5,563 nt of DNA from an uncultured Lachnospiraceae bacterium. GTDB lineage: Bacteria > Bacillota_A > Clostridia > Lachnospirales > Lachnospiraceae. The notes under the pieces were generated by a model, which saw only the letters and a program-made list of their open reading frames with translations, was not told where the DNA came from and made no database searches. The translations under genes were made by a program, and so were the position numbers. Location of the stretch: assembly GCA_946621895.1 (NCBI GenBank), contig CAMOOZ010000076.1:1-5563 (forward strand), in the 5' to 3' direction. Each line of letters opens with the position of its first letter. Position 1 is the first letter of the stretch. This document shows, piece after piece, positions 5,529 through 5,563 of this stretch.

Positions 5529-5563
5529 ATGACTGAGGGGGATATAACCAAAGAGCTTTCGGA
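5529..5563 (+). CDS. Start of a + strand gene, possibly MATE-family transporter (3' partial)
   Basis: ATG 5529 opens a frame reading M-T-E-G-D-I-T-K-E-L-S to the window edge. M-T-E-G-x-I-x-K-x-L is a common opening of MATE-family multidrug/cation antiporters, often preceded by D as here. GGGGGAGG (5519-5526) is only 2 nt from this ATG, so the true start may be TTG 5517 or elsewhere upstream in the same frame. With 11 codons visible, the family call is a guess. It follows the terminator by about 50 nt, so it should have its own promoter, but I see no convincing one. Confidence 0.4.
   Translation, partial: MTEGDITKELS

Noticed and set aside
5479..5531. ATG 5479 frame (17 codons) after the terminator
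   Set aside because: It is short, has no ribosome site (only the T run and stem precede it), and ends within the start region of the next gene.

Overview
The window looks like the chromosome of a Gram-positive anaerobe, most likely Clostridia and possibly a relatively GC-rich Lachnospiraceae. This rests on strong AGGAGG-type ribosome sites, two large BspA-like leucine-rich-repeat surface proteins, C-terminal P-x-T-G-D + hydrophobic + basic anchors, and InlB/Flg_new-type repeats. The family assignments are from recognition by eye; no search was run.

Region 1 (1-4682) is a tandem pair of cell-surface proteins on the + strand. The first gene is cut by the left edge. It keeps the end of an LRR block, two different InlB/Flg_new-like beta modules, Gly/Ser/Asn- and Ser/Thr-rich linkers, a membrane-proximal domain, and an NPKTGD anchor. 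The second gene (1734-4682, TTG start) has a signal peptide, an acidic Ser-rich stretch, two LRR blocks separated by a long non-LRR linker, a membrane-proximal domain related to that of the first gene, and a TPATGD anchor. The two proteins thus share their membrane-proximal ends but differ in their exposed parts.

Between them (1645-1737) lies a 30-codon reading frame. Its first half resembles the signal peptide of the second protein and its last half repeats the cytoplasmic tail of the first. The simplest reading is the scar of a third paralogue lost by internal deletion from a tandem array. The same short sequence encodes the tail (G-R-K) and supplies the ribosome site of the next gene, so translation across the array is probably coupled.

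Region 2 (4683-5476) changes character. It is lower in GC and holds two small cytoplasmic genes in tandem: a DUF5674-like protein (4756-5097) and an unrecognised helical protein (5118-5435). They are closed by a clear intrinsic terminator (5445-5476). The two are probably co-transcribed and may work together, but their job is unknown.

Region 3 (5477-5563) has the first codons of another + strand gene. The visible D-M-T-E-G start hints at a MATE-family transporter, but there is too little sequence to be sure.
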